Below, piece after piece: positions 1 to 9,469 of a stretch of 50,121 nt of DNA. The notes under the pieces are model-generated. The model had not been told where the DNA came from, ran no database searches, and worked only from the letters and a program-made list of their open reading frames with translations. The stretch covers positions 1 to 50,121 of the forward strand of contig CAKZMM010000069.1 of assembly GCA_937128505.1 (NCBI GenBank), read 5' to 3'. The translations under genes were made by a program, and so were the position numbers. This DNA is from an uncultured Thermogutta sp. (GTDB lineage Bacteria > Planctomycetota > Planctomycetia > Pirellulales > Thermoguttaceae). Within the stretch, counting starts at the first letter, position 1. Each line of letters opens with the position of its first letter.

Positions 1-87
1 CCATCAATTGGCAAAGGCAACTATTGACAAAGGCGGGTGGGGTGTTTCAGTTTCATTATACTTATAAGCTGATAAACAGGCGATTGC

Positions 88-525
88 CTAAATTGCCCCC
101 TTCTCTCGCAAAAACGGACCGTACTTTTTGTCGCTTTCTGCGATATGCCGGACGACCCAATCGCGCAGGAAGTTGAACACCTGAACCGTCAGGGTAACTT
201 TGCCGCTGGTGAATCCCGAATAGAACTCTTGGACCTTCGAAATAAACTCCGCGTGCTGTTTCTTATGAACCTCCGCGTCGGGATAGTCGTGTCGATTGAA
301 ATAAGTTTCCTCGGTGGCGAAATGGGTCCGTGTGTAGTTGGTCAATTGTTGAAGGATGTTTCCGAGCACTTCCTTGGCTTTGCCGCCCCGCATCGCTTCT
401 TGCAACTGCTCGAGCATTTTCAGCAGTTGCTGATGCTGACGGTCGATGGTCGCAATTCCCACGCTGTATTTTTCACTCCAAGCGAATGGATTTTGCGTAC
501 TGGCACCGCTCAGGACACTAGCCAT
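88..525 (-). CDS. Bacteriohemerythrin (O2-binding hemerythrin domain protein)
   Basis: A 145-residue single-domain hemerythrin, the usual length for the bacterial family. It binds O2 reversibly at a non-heme di-iron site and serves in oxygen sensing, storage or delivery. All iron ligands are visible: H31 (IDRQH), H68 and E72 (HFATE), H87 and H91 (HKKQH), H127 and D132 (HIAESD). There is no fused signalling domain, signal peptide or membrane segment, so it should be cytoplasmic. I chose the ATG at 525 because AAAGGAGG lies just upstream at good spacing; the frame stays open 16 codons further upstream, but that part has no ribosome site and does not match the family. It stands alone, with the next gene more than 1 kb away. 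Confidence 0.9.
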   Translation of the reverse strand: MASVLSGASTQNPFAWSEKYSVGIATIDRQHQQLLKMLEQLQEAMRGGKAKEVLGNILQQLTNYTRTHFATEETYFNRHDYPDAEVHKKQHAEFISKVQEFYSGFTSGKVTLTVQVFNFLRDWVVRHIAESDKKYGPFLREKGAI

Positions 526-1660
526 TTTAATCCTCCTTTTAGAATAACCCGAACTCGCAGAATTGTGAAGCAAACGGCACGCGAACTTTCAATCCCCTGG
601 AATCCGTCGTAAACCTTGGTGATTGCCGCCCTTCCGACCGCAGCCCGAACCTGCCGCCGGCCTACCGCCAGAGCTTTCAGCCGACGAATTCCAGACGAAT
701 TCCAAATAAGCTTAGCTCGCCTCCTCGACGGGAGTCGCTTGCCACTGAAGGGCAGCCCCAGGTTTTTTCCAATCCCTTCCGAAACCCTTGACCGAAACGG
801 CACGGCCGGTAGGAATGGCGGGATCGGAATTTGCATGAATTAACGGAAGCTTTTGCCTACGGAAAAGCAGGGGATGGAAAGCCGGCGGTAAGCCGGCCCC
901 TCAAAGGCCTGCCCCGGTTTAGACTGCCTTCTTCAGCAGGATTCGATCTTCTTCAAAAAGAGTCGAGTGAAGCTAAGGAGAAAAGGGGACATTGGCCTTC
1001 GGGGGCAGCACTTTCGGCGTTATCGCCTCGATGTTGTTTCGTGGCAAGACTTTGGGCTTGCTGCTGCTCAGCACAGGTTTAAAGGCGAACAGACGACGGC
1101 GGTCTGATACTAGCAAGTTGCCGATCGAGGGGCGAGAAGCACCGCCGTTTGCCCTGGACGAATTTGCCACGTGCGGAAAACGTTGGCTATTTTGTCGTCT
1201 TTCCAATGTTAATTAGCAAGGGGAATCTGAAGTACTCTCGTTCCATCGCAACCCTGTCTCAATCTCCGAAAGCGATCCGGATGCTATTGCCCGCTATGCC
1301 GGGGCTTTGACTAAACCAACTCGAAACCTAACCATTCTTTCCATAAAGACATACGGTCTTTCTTACCTAAAGAGTTGCAATTTTCATTGTAAACAAACTT
1401 ACCATTTTTCTTTCAGCCCATACCGGGATGCTGATAAACATAATCTATAAAGTAAGTATTTCTGTAAACACAGTAGTCATTAATCCAGAGCTTATTGCAC
1501 ATTCAGTATTTCCCGAAGGTCTGGGAACCATGATTGGAGGCGGATACAAACGATCTTACTCCGGCACAAACGACGTTAAGGGGAAGCGAACGAGCCGTTA
1601 CCCGGCGACAACCATTGTCGTTTGAGGCCGGATGCATTCTCGGTGAAGGAGGATTGGCCG
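526..1660. other. 1.1-kb spacer, no convincing gene
   Basis: Several short frames are open on both strands, but none has a ribosome-binding site, family resemblance or coding-like composition. The part from about 1310 to 1530 is AT-rich compared with its surroundings. I see no clear terminator or promoter. Confidence 0.5.
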
Positions 1661-2394
1661 ATGCGGTGGTTCATGCACGCACTGCTTCTGACAAGCGCGT
1701 GGTTAGAAATCTGTGAATTGGGAGCCGCCGCGGTTATGTGACGATTACCCCAGAGCATTTCGTCTCCGGCGAGCGGATCCCGCCGGAGGGCTCCTACGAC
1801 ACCACGCGGTTTTATCAGCAGCATCCGGAATGGACGGCAGTCGGCAAATTCACGCTTGAGCGCAGTATTGCGATCGATGTGCTTTCAACCCTCGCGGAGG
1901 TGGATTTCGCGCGGATCGGTGTGATGGGGCATTCCCTCGGGGGATAGGGGGCGTTTTTTCTGGCCGCTTATGACGAGAGAATCCAAGCCTGCGTGTGCAA
2001 TTGCGGAGCAACCTTTTTCCGCCACAACCCAACGGTTGAAGCTTGGGCTTGGGATCATTGGTACGTGTATTTCAAACCCATTCGGGCGGCCTTGCTGTGG
2101 GGCGAATTGCCGCCGATCGATATGCACGAGATCATTGCCTTGATCGCACCTCGGCCATTTTTGGACGTCTCGGCCCTGAACGACGGCGATCCGCTCGTCC
2201 AACGTCAACGGGTACTGATGGTCATGAAGATTGCCGACGTTTATGAGTTGCTGAAGGCCCCGGAGAACTTCGCCTTTTTCGTCCCTGGCCGGGGACACAG
2301 CGTGCCGCACGAAACCCGGGAATTGATCTTCGGGTTTTTGGATGCGCACCTCAAACCGCCTGAAGCCACCCGGGCATGTTTGGTCGGCGAGTAA
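1661..2394 (+). pseudogene. Decayed secreted alpha/beta-hydrolase (dienelactone hydrolase/acetyl-xylan-esterase-like)
   Basis: Remains of a gene for an exported esterase-type hydrolase. At 1661 an ATG behind GAAGGAGG starts a signal-peptide-like stretch (MRWFMHALLLTSAW...) that reaches TGA after 26 codons. In another frame from about 1732 the body resumes (GYVTITPEHFVSGERIPPEG) and reaches the nucleophile elbow GHSLGG, which is followed directly by an in-frame TAG at about 1945. The same frame then continues to 2394 (GAFFLAAYDERIQA ... IIALIAPRPFLDV ... GRGHSVPHE), with the probable catalytic Asp in ALNDGD and His in GRGHS. Compared with planctomycete relatives, roughly 100 or more residues between leader and body are missing. 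One internal deletion with a frame change plus one nonsense codon explain the layout. The remaining sequence is well preserved, so the inactivation is probably recent. Confidence 0.8.
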
Positions 2395-2530
2395 AGCCGG
2401 CTCTCTCCTGCCGAAGTGGCAAGGTGCCCGCGATTCGTGCGCTTTTTTCGGCCGACTTTGGGGTGAGGGGTAATCAAAATCCTTTTTGATCCTTTTGGGG
2501 CAGTGTCTGCCCGGATCGAACGAGAATGCC

Positions 2531-2795
2531 GAAGCGTTACACAAGAGGATGGGGAAGCAGTTCATAAAAGAGTGGTCAAGCAGTTGATAGGGGACTGCTC
2601 AAGCAGTTGATAAGAAAGTGATCAAGCAGTTGACAAGAGAAGGGTAAAGCGGTTCAAAACGGAACGGTCGAGCAGTCTATAAGAAGTTATCTCAGCGTTT
2701 CACTTGAGAATCGGAAAGTGTTGCCCAAAAGTTTCACATGAGAACCGAGAAGGGTTTCATAAGAAAAGGGCTGAGCGTTCTCATGAGGATGCCGA
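2531..2795. repeat. 23-bp degenerate tandem repeat array (about 11 units)
   Basis: Nine units in exact 23-bp register start at 2531, 2554, 2577, 2600, 2623, 2646, 2669, 2692 and 2715. After a 12-bp partial unit, two more follow at 2750 and 2773. Most units begin with a variant of AAGCAGTTSATAAGA, and neighbours differ at several positions. There are no unique spacers between units, so this is not a CRISPR array. It lies in the spacer between the hydrolase pseudogene and the PCD gene. Confidence 0.9.
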
Positions 2796-3020
2796 AGGAT
2801 GGGGGGTTGTGTTTAAGTGGTTGGGTGCCGAGCCGCGCCGTGTTTTTTGAGATGGTAAATTCTGAGTTACTGAAACGCTGGCTTCCGAGGTTATTCCCCC
2901 GATTGCCTCTGCCGGAAGAATTCTTTTGTGAGGAGCATTCCCTTAATGCTTTTTAAGGGAGCATTTTCTTCGCTTTAGTTTTTGTGTTGGTTCAGTCCGC
3001 AGCACAAAAGGAGCCATCGG

Positions 3021-3383
3021 ATGGAAGCCATTGAGTCGGCAGAGTTGCGCAAAAAGCGGTGTCGGCCTTGCGAGGGGGGAATACCGCCGATTCCTCCCGA
3101 GCAAGCGGCTCAGCAATTGGGGAAGTTGCCGGGATGGACTTTAATCGACGAAAACCGTCGCATTCAGAAGCAATGGCGGTTTGCCGATTTCAAGGCCGCC
3201 ATGGATTTTCTGAACCGGGTGGCCGAGATTGCCGAGCAAGAAGATCACCATCCAGACCTGCATTTGGAACGGTACCGGTGGGTACGCATTGAAATTTGGA
3301 CTCATGCGGTCGGCGGCTTGACAGAAAACGATTTCATCTTGGCGGCCAAAATCGACGGTTTGACGGAAGCAAAATCTTCCTGA
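3021..3383 (+). CDS. Pterin-4a-carbinolamine dehydratase
   Basis: A 120-residue protein of the PCD/DCoH family, which dehydrates 4a-hydroxytetrahydrobiopterin during pterin recycling; bacterial members may also serve molybdopterin- or folate-linked roles. The active-site block is clear (EDHHPDLHLERYRWVRIEIW, residues 74-93, then THAVGGLT), with H76, H77, P78 and H95. The N-terminal CRPCEGG preceding the conserved core is common in bacterial members. I prefer the ATG at 3021 because AAAGGAG lies 8 bases upstream; an earlier in-frame start at 2982 lacks one and would add an atypical extension. It is monocistronic between repeat-bearing spacers, and no phenylalanine hydroxylase is visible nearby. 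Confidence 0.9.
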   Translation: MEAIESAELRKKRCRPCEGGIPPIPPEQAAQQLGKLPGWTLIDENRRIQKQWRFADFKAAMDFLNRVAEIAEQEDHHPDLHLERYRWVRIEIWTHAVGGLTENDFILAAKIDGLTEAKSS

Positions 3384-3674
3384 ATGCTCGCTGCCGTCTT
3401 GTGGAGATTGCCACGGGCTCTTGATGCCATCGGTGGATGCGACCGAAATGGGGTTGCCCATCTGAGGGGAATGAGTAGGACGGGGGCGTGCGCCGGCGTG
3501 ACCGAGATCGGTGCCTGCCGTGATAGCCAGATCGAAAGCAGGCAGGCGGTTTGCTAATGGGTTGAAGGTCGGGCGGTTGTTGCGAAGTTTTCAAGCGGCA
3601 CTTCTTGCCCCTTTTGAAGATCCCACTTTCGGAGGATGCGTCTGGCCTTTCCGGTCGGAGTTCTCTTATTTTTC

Positions 3675-3733
3675 TTTTCTTTCTGCTTTTTATTTTCGAA
3701 CCTTGTTTTCTTTCTGCTTTTTTATTTTCGAAC
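3675..3733. repeat. T-rich tandem duplication (about 28 bp x2)
   Basis: Two nearly identical copies (3675-3701 and 3706-3733), both beginning TTTTCTTTCTGCTTTT and ending TATTTTCGAAC. They differ by one extra T and are separated by four bases. They lie in the spacer after the PCD gene. Confidence 0.8.
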
Positions 3734-4023
3734 GAAGGTTTCGTCTCATCGCCTTTGGGTCATTGCCTTCGAGGACTTGAGCCGAGATTTCCGCCATTTA
3801 TTGACGGGCTACAAACGCGGAAGTAGCATATCCTCCGCGCGTTTTATCGACTCGGTTGGTAAGGGCCGGAGGCCTTTCGGAGGTGCCGTGCAGGCTGCGG
3901 CTACAGGCGGAGATGGTTCGTCGATAAGAAGTTATCGGCTACTGGCCGAAGAGTTTGTTTTTTAAATCTGGAAGCTTTGTCTTTTGTGCTTTCCGTCGTG
4001 AGAGAGGATTTTGGCTAAGTGAC

Positions 4024-4104
4024 TACGAGGTAGTCGAGCTCGTGGAGGTAGTGGAGGTACAGGAGAGAGAAGTAGTGGAGATCGTGGAGAGATTAAAAAG
4101 GAAT
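4024..4104. repeat. 9-bp purine-rich degenerate array
   Basis: About eight units with period 9, consensus GAGGTAGTG, with variants such as GAGCTCGTG, GAGGTACAG and GAGATCGTG. Because the period is a multiple of three, the array translates as a Val/Glu-rich stretch. I regard that frame as a by-product and not a gene. Confidence 0.7.
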
Positions 4105-4360
4105 TGCGTACCCAAAAGGGTAAGTGCGATCGGTTTCGTGAAGGAGCTCCCTGAATCCGTGAAGTAAACTTCCCGATAAAAGGGGTGAGCTCCCGGTGAA
4201 AGGAGGCTCAGTTACCGGGTCCGACATCGATCGGTAGAATCCGGAACGAAGTATCGATGGAAGCCGCGTCAAGCCGCCGAGTCGGCGGTAAAAAAGTCGG
4301 AAAATAACGCGAGCAGGCACGGATAGTAAGTGAACGGGAAAGATCAAGGGGCTGCAAAAC

Positions 4361-6658
4361 ATGAGGAAGAGAGGTTGTGGCATGATGGACAGGGTTGCGT
4401 TTTTGCAGATCGTCGTTGTCTTCCTTTGGGCGGTAATGACCTGGTCACCTATCGGTGAATGGTCCAGTGTCTGTGAAATGGCGGTGAAAGCGGCCGATTG
4501 GCAACCGGCGGCCGGTCCGCTTATGACACCCTGGGCCAAGGATGTTCGGCCGGACAAGGTTTGGCCGGAGTATCCGCGCCCTCAGATGGAGCGGGCCGAA
4601 TGGATCAATCTCAATGGCCTGTGGGATTACGCCATCGTTCCGCGCGATCAGGCTTGGCCGGAGCGGTGGGACGGAAAGATTCTTGTACCGTTTTGTGTGG
4701 AGTCGGCCCTCAGTGGGGTGATGCGGCCGGTGAGCCCGGAAGAACGTCTGTGGTATCGGCGCACGTTTGTGGCTCCGCCGCTGGCTGAAGGGCAGCGATT
4801 GCTCCTGCATTTCGAGGCGGTTGATTGGAAGACGACCGTCTGGCTGAATCGCCAGGCCCTTGGGGAGCACACCGGCGGTTACGACCCATTTAGTTTCGAT
4901 ATCACCGACGCTCTGCGGCCGGGGGAAAACGAGCTGGTCGTGGCGGTTTGGGATCCGACGGATACCGGCTGGCAACCTCGCGGCAAGCAGGTGCTCAAGC
5001 CTCATGGGATTTGGTACACGGCGGTTACCGGGATTTGGCAGACGGTTTGGTTGGAGCCGGTGCCGGCGCAATCGATTCGCTCGCTGCGGTTGGTGCCGGA
5101 TGTGGATCAAAGCACTCTTTGGGTCAATGTGGAAGCACCGAGTGGCTGGCTTGTTCGACTCAAAGCGATGCTGGCGGACCGTACCGTCTCAAGCGGCGAG
5201 GGCAAGCCGGGAGAAAAATTGGCGTTGAAGATCCCCGAGCCGAAGTTGTGGTCGCCGGATAATCCGACGCTGTACAACCTGATTGTGACGCTCGTTTGCG
5301 AAGGCCGGGCGGTCGATCAAGTGCGGAGTTACTTCGGCATGCGGAAGATCGAGGTGGCTAAAGACGATCAAGGGGTGAATCGTATCTTCCTGAATGGTGA
5401 ACCGATCTTCCAGTTTGGACCGCTCGACCAAGGTTGGTGGCCGGACGGACTGTATACGGCACCGACCGATGAGGCACTCCGCTACGATGTCGAGATGACG
5501 AAAAAGTACGGAATGAACGCGGCGCGAAAGCACGTCAAGTATGAGCCGCGACGTTGGTACTATTGGTGCGATCGGCTGGGGTTGCTCGTTTGGCAAGATA
5601 TGCCATCTGGCGACTTAGGTCGAAACGAGGAGAGCCGGGCAAACTTCCGCAAAGAGCTCAAAGCGATGATCGATTCTCGGTTCAATCACCCCTCGATCAT
5701 CATGTGGGTTCCCTTCAATGAGGGATGGGGACAGCACGACACCTGCGAAATTGCCGATTGGGTCAAAAGCTATGATCCGAGTCGGCTGGTGAACGAGGCG
5801 AGTGGTTGGCACGACCACGGCTGCGGGGAGGTCTCGGATATGCACCAGTACCCGGGACCGGCGATGCGTCCTCTGGAGGCCAAACGCGCGGTGGTGCTGG
5901 GCGAATTCGGCGGATTGGGGCTGCCGCTGGAGGGGCATCTTTGGAAGCCGGAGGGAGCTTGGGGATATGTCGGCTACAAAGATCAACAGACCCTCACCGA
6001 CGCATACGTGGCCCTACTAACGAAGCTGCGTCCGCTGATTGGTCAGGGACTTTGCGCCGCGATTTACACGCAAACCTCGGATGTAGAGATCGAAGTGAAT
6101 GGACTAATGACCTATGACCGCAAGGTGGCGAAGATCGACCTGGGCCGTGCGGCCGAAGCGGCTCGCAAGCTGTATCTTCCCCCGCCGGAAGTTCGGGTGT
6201 TGGTGCCCACTTCAGAAAATCAGCCGCAGCTTTGGCGGTTTACGACGGTACAACCGCCGGGGAATTGGATGACCCCGGACTTCGATGACTCGGCGTGGCA
6301 GGAGGGACCCGGCGGTTTTGGCACCAAGGGCACACCCGGCAGCGTGGTGCGCACGGAGTGGAAAACTGCTGAAATCTGGTTGCGACGCAGTTTCGAGGTG
6401 GAGTCCGCGCTGGATATCGGGCAATTGGTTCTCGAACTCCACCATGACGAGGATGCCGAGGTGTATATCAACGGGATTCAAGTTGCGAAAACCACCGGCT
6501 TTTTGACCAACTACATCTTGGTACCGATTAAACCGGACTTAGCTCGCAAGGCGATTCGGCCCGGCAAAAACACGCTAGCGGTGCATTGTCGGCAGACGCG
6601 TGGCGGACAGTATATCGACGTAGGGATCAGCGTGCTGATCGAAACTGCGCGGAAGTAG
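4361..6658 (+). CDS. Exported glycoside hydrolase family 2 enzyme (beta-galactosidase/beta-glucuronidase-like)
   Basis: A 765-residue GH2 glycosidase that hydrolyses beta-linked sugars with retention of configuration. Order: N-terminal hydrophobic leader (FLQIVVVFLWAVM), sugar-binding jelly roll (about 60-230), Ig-like domain, TIM barrel (about 330-600), then an extra C-terminal beta-sandwich (about 620-765; HHDEDAEVYINGIQV). The acid/base is E454 in FNEGWGQ and the nucleophile is probably E515 in VLGEFGG. The leader predicts export to the periplasm or cell surface. The start is uncertain: ATG 4361 has a weak AAGGGG, while ATG 4382 has GGAAGAGAGG at good spacing and also leaves a workable signal peptide. 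The next gene is another exported glycosidase on the same strand, suggesting joint polysaccharide breakdown. The precise substrate cannot be read from the sequence. Confidence 0.9.
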   Translation: MRKRGCGMMDRVAFLQIVVVFLWAVMTWSPIGEWSSVCEMAVKAADWQPAAGPLMTPWAKDVRPDKVWPEYPRPQMERAEWINLNGLWDYAIVPRDQAWPERWDGKILVPFCVESALSGVMRPVSPEERLWYRRTFVAPPLAEGQRLLLHFEAVDWKTTVWLNRQALGEHTGGYDPFSFDITDALRPGENELVVAVWDPTDTGWQPRGKQVLKPHGIWYTAVTGIWQTVWLEPVPAQSIRSLRLVPDVDQSTLWVNVEAPSGWLVRLKAMLADRTVSSGEGKPGEKLALKIPEPKLWSPDNPTLYNLIVTLVCEGRAVDQVRSYFGMRKIEVAKDDQGVNRIFLNGEPIFQFGPLDQGWWPDGLYTAPTDEALRYDVEMTKKYGMNAARKHVKYEPRRWYYWCDRLGLLVWQDMPSGDLGRNEESRANFRKELKAMIDSRFNHPSIIMWVPFNEGWGQHDTCEIADWVKSYDPSRLVNEASGWHDHGCGEVSDMHQYPGPAMRPLEAKRAVVLGEFGGLGLPLEGHLWKPEGAWGYVGYKDQQTLTDAYVALLTKLRPLIGQGLCAAIYTQTSDVEIEVNGLMTYDRKVAKIDLGRAAEAARKLYLPPPEVRVLVPTSENQPQLWRFTTVQPPGNWMTPDFDDSAWQEGPGGFGTKGTPGSVVRTEWKTAEIWLRRSFEVESALDIGQLVLELHHDEDAEVYINGIQVAKTTGFLTNYILVPIKPDLARKAIRPGKNTLAVHCRQTRGGQYIDVGISVLIETARK

Positions 6659-6659
6659 T

Positions 6660-6676
6660 CCGGGAAAAAGCCCCGG
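6660..6676 (+). terminator. Hairpin just after the GH2 stop codon
   Basis: CCGGG and CCCGG pair across a 7-base loop, starting two bases after the stop codon. No T-run follows, so it is a weak candidate for an intrinsic terminator or an mRNA 3' end. Confidence 0.3.
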
Positions 6677-6922
6677 CTGGCGATACACATTCTCAATAGC
6701 TTTGGGCCCTGGAGAAACCGTGGGTTTTAAGGCCCCGGTTTCGGCGAACGGTGCTTGGGAAAACTGTGCATTGGCAAGCGGTTGGATAAAGCGATCCGGG
6801 CGTTCGATCGCTTGCCGGAGGAAGAATCGCTGGCGGACGGTGCTTTGGTTATCCGGTGGTGCGGTTGACTACCCCTCTAATAGCTTGGGGAACATTATGC
6901 TTCAGTGCAGGAGATGGACAAG

Positions 6923-8692
6923 GTGGGGAACAAATTCGTAAGTGGCGGGCTACTCGCTTTGGTGGCCAGCGTAACCGCCTTTGCTTCACCGCCGGCGACA
7001 GTCGTGCCTTATCGCGAAACCGGGGCCGCTGAGAGCGATGCCTTCAAGGTCACCGTGAATGACACACCGGTCTTTGTGGCCAAACACTTCGATTTTAGTT
7101 ATGCCCATTTTGCCTTCGCGGGGACGGTGGAAGTGAAGATCACGGCGCATGGAGGCACCGCCGGCTACGTCCTCAGCCCCAAAAGCTACGGTCTACCGCA
7201 GCCCAACGGCGGAAAGGAGGTGACATTTACGCTGACCGTTCCGCGGAAATTGTTGCTGTGGCGGCCGCAGGGCGTGATCGACCAATGTGCCTCCGAAGGC
7301 GAGGAGCGTATGGGTGTGCTCAGGGAGGATAAGCTGGCCATTTTCGCGGATCCCTTGGAAGATGGCGCTCCGAGCCTACTGGATAGCTCCGTGCTGAAAC
7401 TGGCCGATTACGGCGGAGACTTGCAGAAGGCAGTAGATGCCGCCGCCTCGCGGCCGGGCGGCGGAACCGTCTGGGTACCGCCGGGCTTATTCGGCGGTGC
7501 AACCCTGAAAAGTAATGTGGCGATCTACCTGAGCCCTGGAGCGGTGCTGAAGCGACCGCTTTTTGCCGAAGGCGTGAAAAACATCCGTGTGTACGGCCGC
7601 GGTGTGCTCAACTGCGGTACCGGCGACGCATTTCGGGCCGTGGCCTCGACCGGCGTTCGTCTGGAGGACTTTATCACCATCGATGCCGGCACGGCCGTCC
7701 TCCACGAATCCTTCGATGCCACGCTCTACAACCTCAAAAGCATGCGCTTCTCAAGGCGGGCCCAGACGTTCGATGGCAACGGCACCACTCACCTCCTCAT
7801 AGACAATGTGTTCTTTTGGGCCTCCGACGATGCCACGGCGATCGGCTACCGGCATAACCAGCACGATGTTTGCGTGCGCAACAGCGTCTTGGGCACTTGG
7901 ATGACCGGTTCGCCGCTGAAGACCCATGGCAGTTTTCGGCCGGGTCAGAGGGAGCCGATGTATACGGCAATCAAAGACTTCACGATGGAAAACAACGATC
8001 TTTTGATCGGTGAACGCTTGGCATCGGTAATCCAGGATTGTGGGGGCATGATCGAGAACTACGTCTACAAGAATCTCCGCTACGAGTACACCTTGGGGAA
8101 CTCTGTCTGCGATGTCGGCTATTCCACTTGGAATAGGGAGCGCAACAGATTCGGCTACGGGCTGATGCGCAACTTTTCTTTCTCCAACATCGCGTGCCAC
8201 CCGGCGGGGGCGATCATTCTTACCGGCGTCAACAACGAGCACCCGTTGGTGGGTATCACTTTCGACAATTTTGTTCGGGCCGGGCAACTCATTCGCGAGC
8301 ATGCCCAGTTGCAAATCGTAGGGCCGGTCGAAAATATTCAGTTTAGGCAGCATGAACCGGTGTTCGTGAGTGTGGTTGCCAGCCGACTCTATGCCCGCGT
8401 CGGCGAGCCGGGCGAATTCACCGTAAGGCGGACCGGACCAACGGACAGTCCCTTGACGCTTCGCTATAAGGTGCGTGGAACGGCGGAGGCGGGAATCGAT
8501 TACGAGGCCCTTCCGGGCGAGGTCACTATTGCTGCTGGGCAAAGTTCGGCAACCATTCCCGTTCGGGTCCTGAGGTCAATTGCCGGCGAGTTGAAGACTG
8601 TGCTCATCGCCTTGGAGAACGCAAGGCTTGATCCGACCTGGTCCTTGGGACCCGATTATCACGCGGTGGTCAACCTCGTGGGCCAACCGTAA
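6923..8692 (+). CDS. Exported right-handed beta-helix glycosidase (GH28/GH49-like) with Calx-beta-like C-terminus
   Basis: A protein of about 590 residues. A signal peptide (FVSGGLLALVASVTAFA|SPP) is followed by an N-terminal beta-sandwich (about 25-150) like those preceding GH49/GH28 helices. The pectate-lyase-type beta-helix follows (about 160-470; GGGTVWVPPG, SNVAIYLSPGAVL, WASDDATAIGYRHN). The paired Asp in ASDDA matches the catalytic region of inverting polygalacturonase/dextranase-type enzymes. A C-terminal Calx-beta-like module ends it (GIDYEALPGEVTIAAGQSSA), common in planctomycete surface proteins. I prefer GTG 6923, nine bases after AGGAG; GTG 6905 and ATG 6914 are in frame but poorly spaced. 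It lies downstream of the GH2 gene on the same strand and probably works on the same external polysaccharide. The family assignment within the beta-helix group is not firm. Confidence 0.8.
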   Translation: MGNKFVSGGLLALVASVTAFASPPATVVPYRETGAAESDAFKVTVNDTPVFVAKHFDFSYAHFAFAGTVEVKITAHGGTAGYVLSPKSYGLPQPNGGKEVTFTLTVPRKLLLWRPQGVIDQCASEGEERMGVLREDKLAIFADPLEDGAPSLLDSSVLKLADYGGDLQKAVDAAASRPGGGTVWVPPGLFGGATLKSNVAIYLSPGAVLKRPLFAEGVKNIRVYGRGVLNCGTGDAFRAVASTGVRLEDFITIDAGTAVLHESFDATLYNLKSMRFSRRAQTFDGNGTTHLLIDNVFFWASDDATAIGYRHNQHDVCVRNSVLGTWMTGSPLKTHGSFRPGQREPMYTAIKDFTMENNDLLIGERLASVIQDCGGMIENYVYKNLRYEYTLGNSVCDVGYSTWNRERNRFGYGLMRNFSFSNIACHPAGAIILTGVNNEHPLVGITFDNFVRAGQLIREHAQLQIVGPVENIQFRQHEPVFVSVVASRLYARVGEPGEFTVRRTGPTDSPLTLRYKVRGTAEAGIDYEALPGEVTIAAGQSSATIPVRVLRSIAGELKTVLIALENARLDPTWSLGPDYHAVVNLVGQP

Positions 8693-8708
8693 GTCTTATT
8701 GTTTAGCC

Positions 8709-8728
8709 GGGTGGCGATCATTCCACCC
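8709..8728 (+). terminator. Hairpin downstream of the beta-helix gene
   Basis: GGGTGG and CCACCC pair across an 8-base loop, 16 bases after the stop codon. No T-run follows, so intrinsic termination is only possible, not shown. Confidence 0.35.
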
Positions 8729-8813
8729 GTCGCAATAGCTTAGCCCATCCATTCCCTTTTCCAGGCGAGTTTGGCCCGTGATCTTCCGGGCGGCAAGCCG
8801 TAGAATTCCAATT

Positions 8814-8857
8814 GGCTTAAGGCAGGTTGCTGCCCGGCTTAAGGCACGTTGCTGGGC
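8814..8857. repeat. 22-bp tandem duplication
   Basis: Two adjacent 22-bp units, each starting GGCTTAAGGCA and containing GTTGCTG, with three mismatches. Same style as the longer arrays. Confidence 0.8.
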
Positions 8858-9293
8858 ACCTGCGCAATGGATTTGTATCGGCCGAATGGTATCCGCTGAA
8901 TCTCTGCGCTGAATTGCATGCGCCAGGGTATCCGCCAATTTTTATCCGCCGGTTATGGACCGCAAAGATTACACGGCAACGAGAAATTGGTCCAAGTGGT
9001 TTGGCGGAAACTAACCGGTGACGGAGGTGGCGGAAATCCTTCGCGAAGCACCTGTAATTCATTCCGTATTTCCTCCGCGGTGAGCCGGTTTTGCTGGTAC
9101 AGGTTTAGAGATTTTGCTGCGAGGAAAGTGGTTTTTCGCCCAAAAAAATTTTTTGGGTTGAACTTGAAATGGGTGGGAATTGGCACCGGCTGCGACCGAG
9201 GCTAGCCGGAATCAAGTTCACTCTGGTTGACGACGCATTGAGAGTTGAAGCGGGATTGGAATCCGCGGTGATCAGAATCGGAATTCGTTCCGT

Positions 9294-9469
9294 CAAACAG
9301 GGAAATCATCGAACTCGGCAATGGCCAAAATCGGAAATCATCAAAATTGGAAATGATCAGAATCGGAAGTGAGCAAAATTGCAAACGGCCGAACTTGGAA
9401 ATAGCCGAAATTGGAGGTGGTCAAAATTGGAAAGGGTCGAAATCGGAAATGGTCAAAATCGAAGTTGGC
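9294..9469. repeat. 16-bp tandem repeat array (11 units in exact register)
   Basis: Eleven consecutive 16-base units start at 9294, 9310, 9326, 9342, 9358, 9374, 9390, 9406, 9422, 9438 and 9454. Consensus is CRAAATTGGAAATGGT, with one to five substitutions per unit and no length change. The strict register despite sequence divergence is notable. It ends about 125 bp before the cysteine desulfurase start. Confidence 0.92.

Larger units (their letters stand above)
3384..4360. other. Repeat-bearing spacer upstream of the GH2 gene
   Basis: No convincing gene. It holds a T-rich duplication (3675-3733) and a 9-bp purine-rich array (about 4024-4104), listed separately. A GC-rich inverted repeat (CCGCCG ... 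CGGCGG) lies near 4275-4290, followed by A residues rather than T, so it is not a classic terminator for + transcription. Confidence 0.5.

Noticed and set aside
2738-2956. 72-codon frame on the + strand
   Set aside because: It starts inside the 23-bp array and its N-terminal part is a translation of repeat units.
3955-4167. 70-codon Val/Glu-rich frame
   Set aside because: Its composition comes from the 9-bp GAGGTAGTG array; no ribosome site.
2531-9469. CRISPR array
   Set aside because: The arrays have diverged units placed head to tail with no unique spacers, and there are no cas genes.
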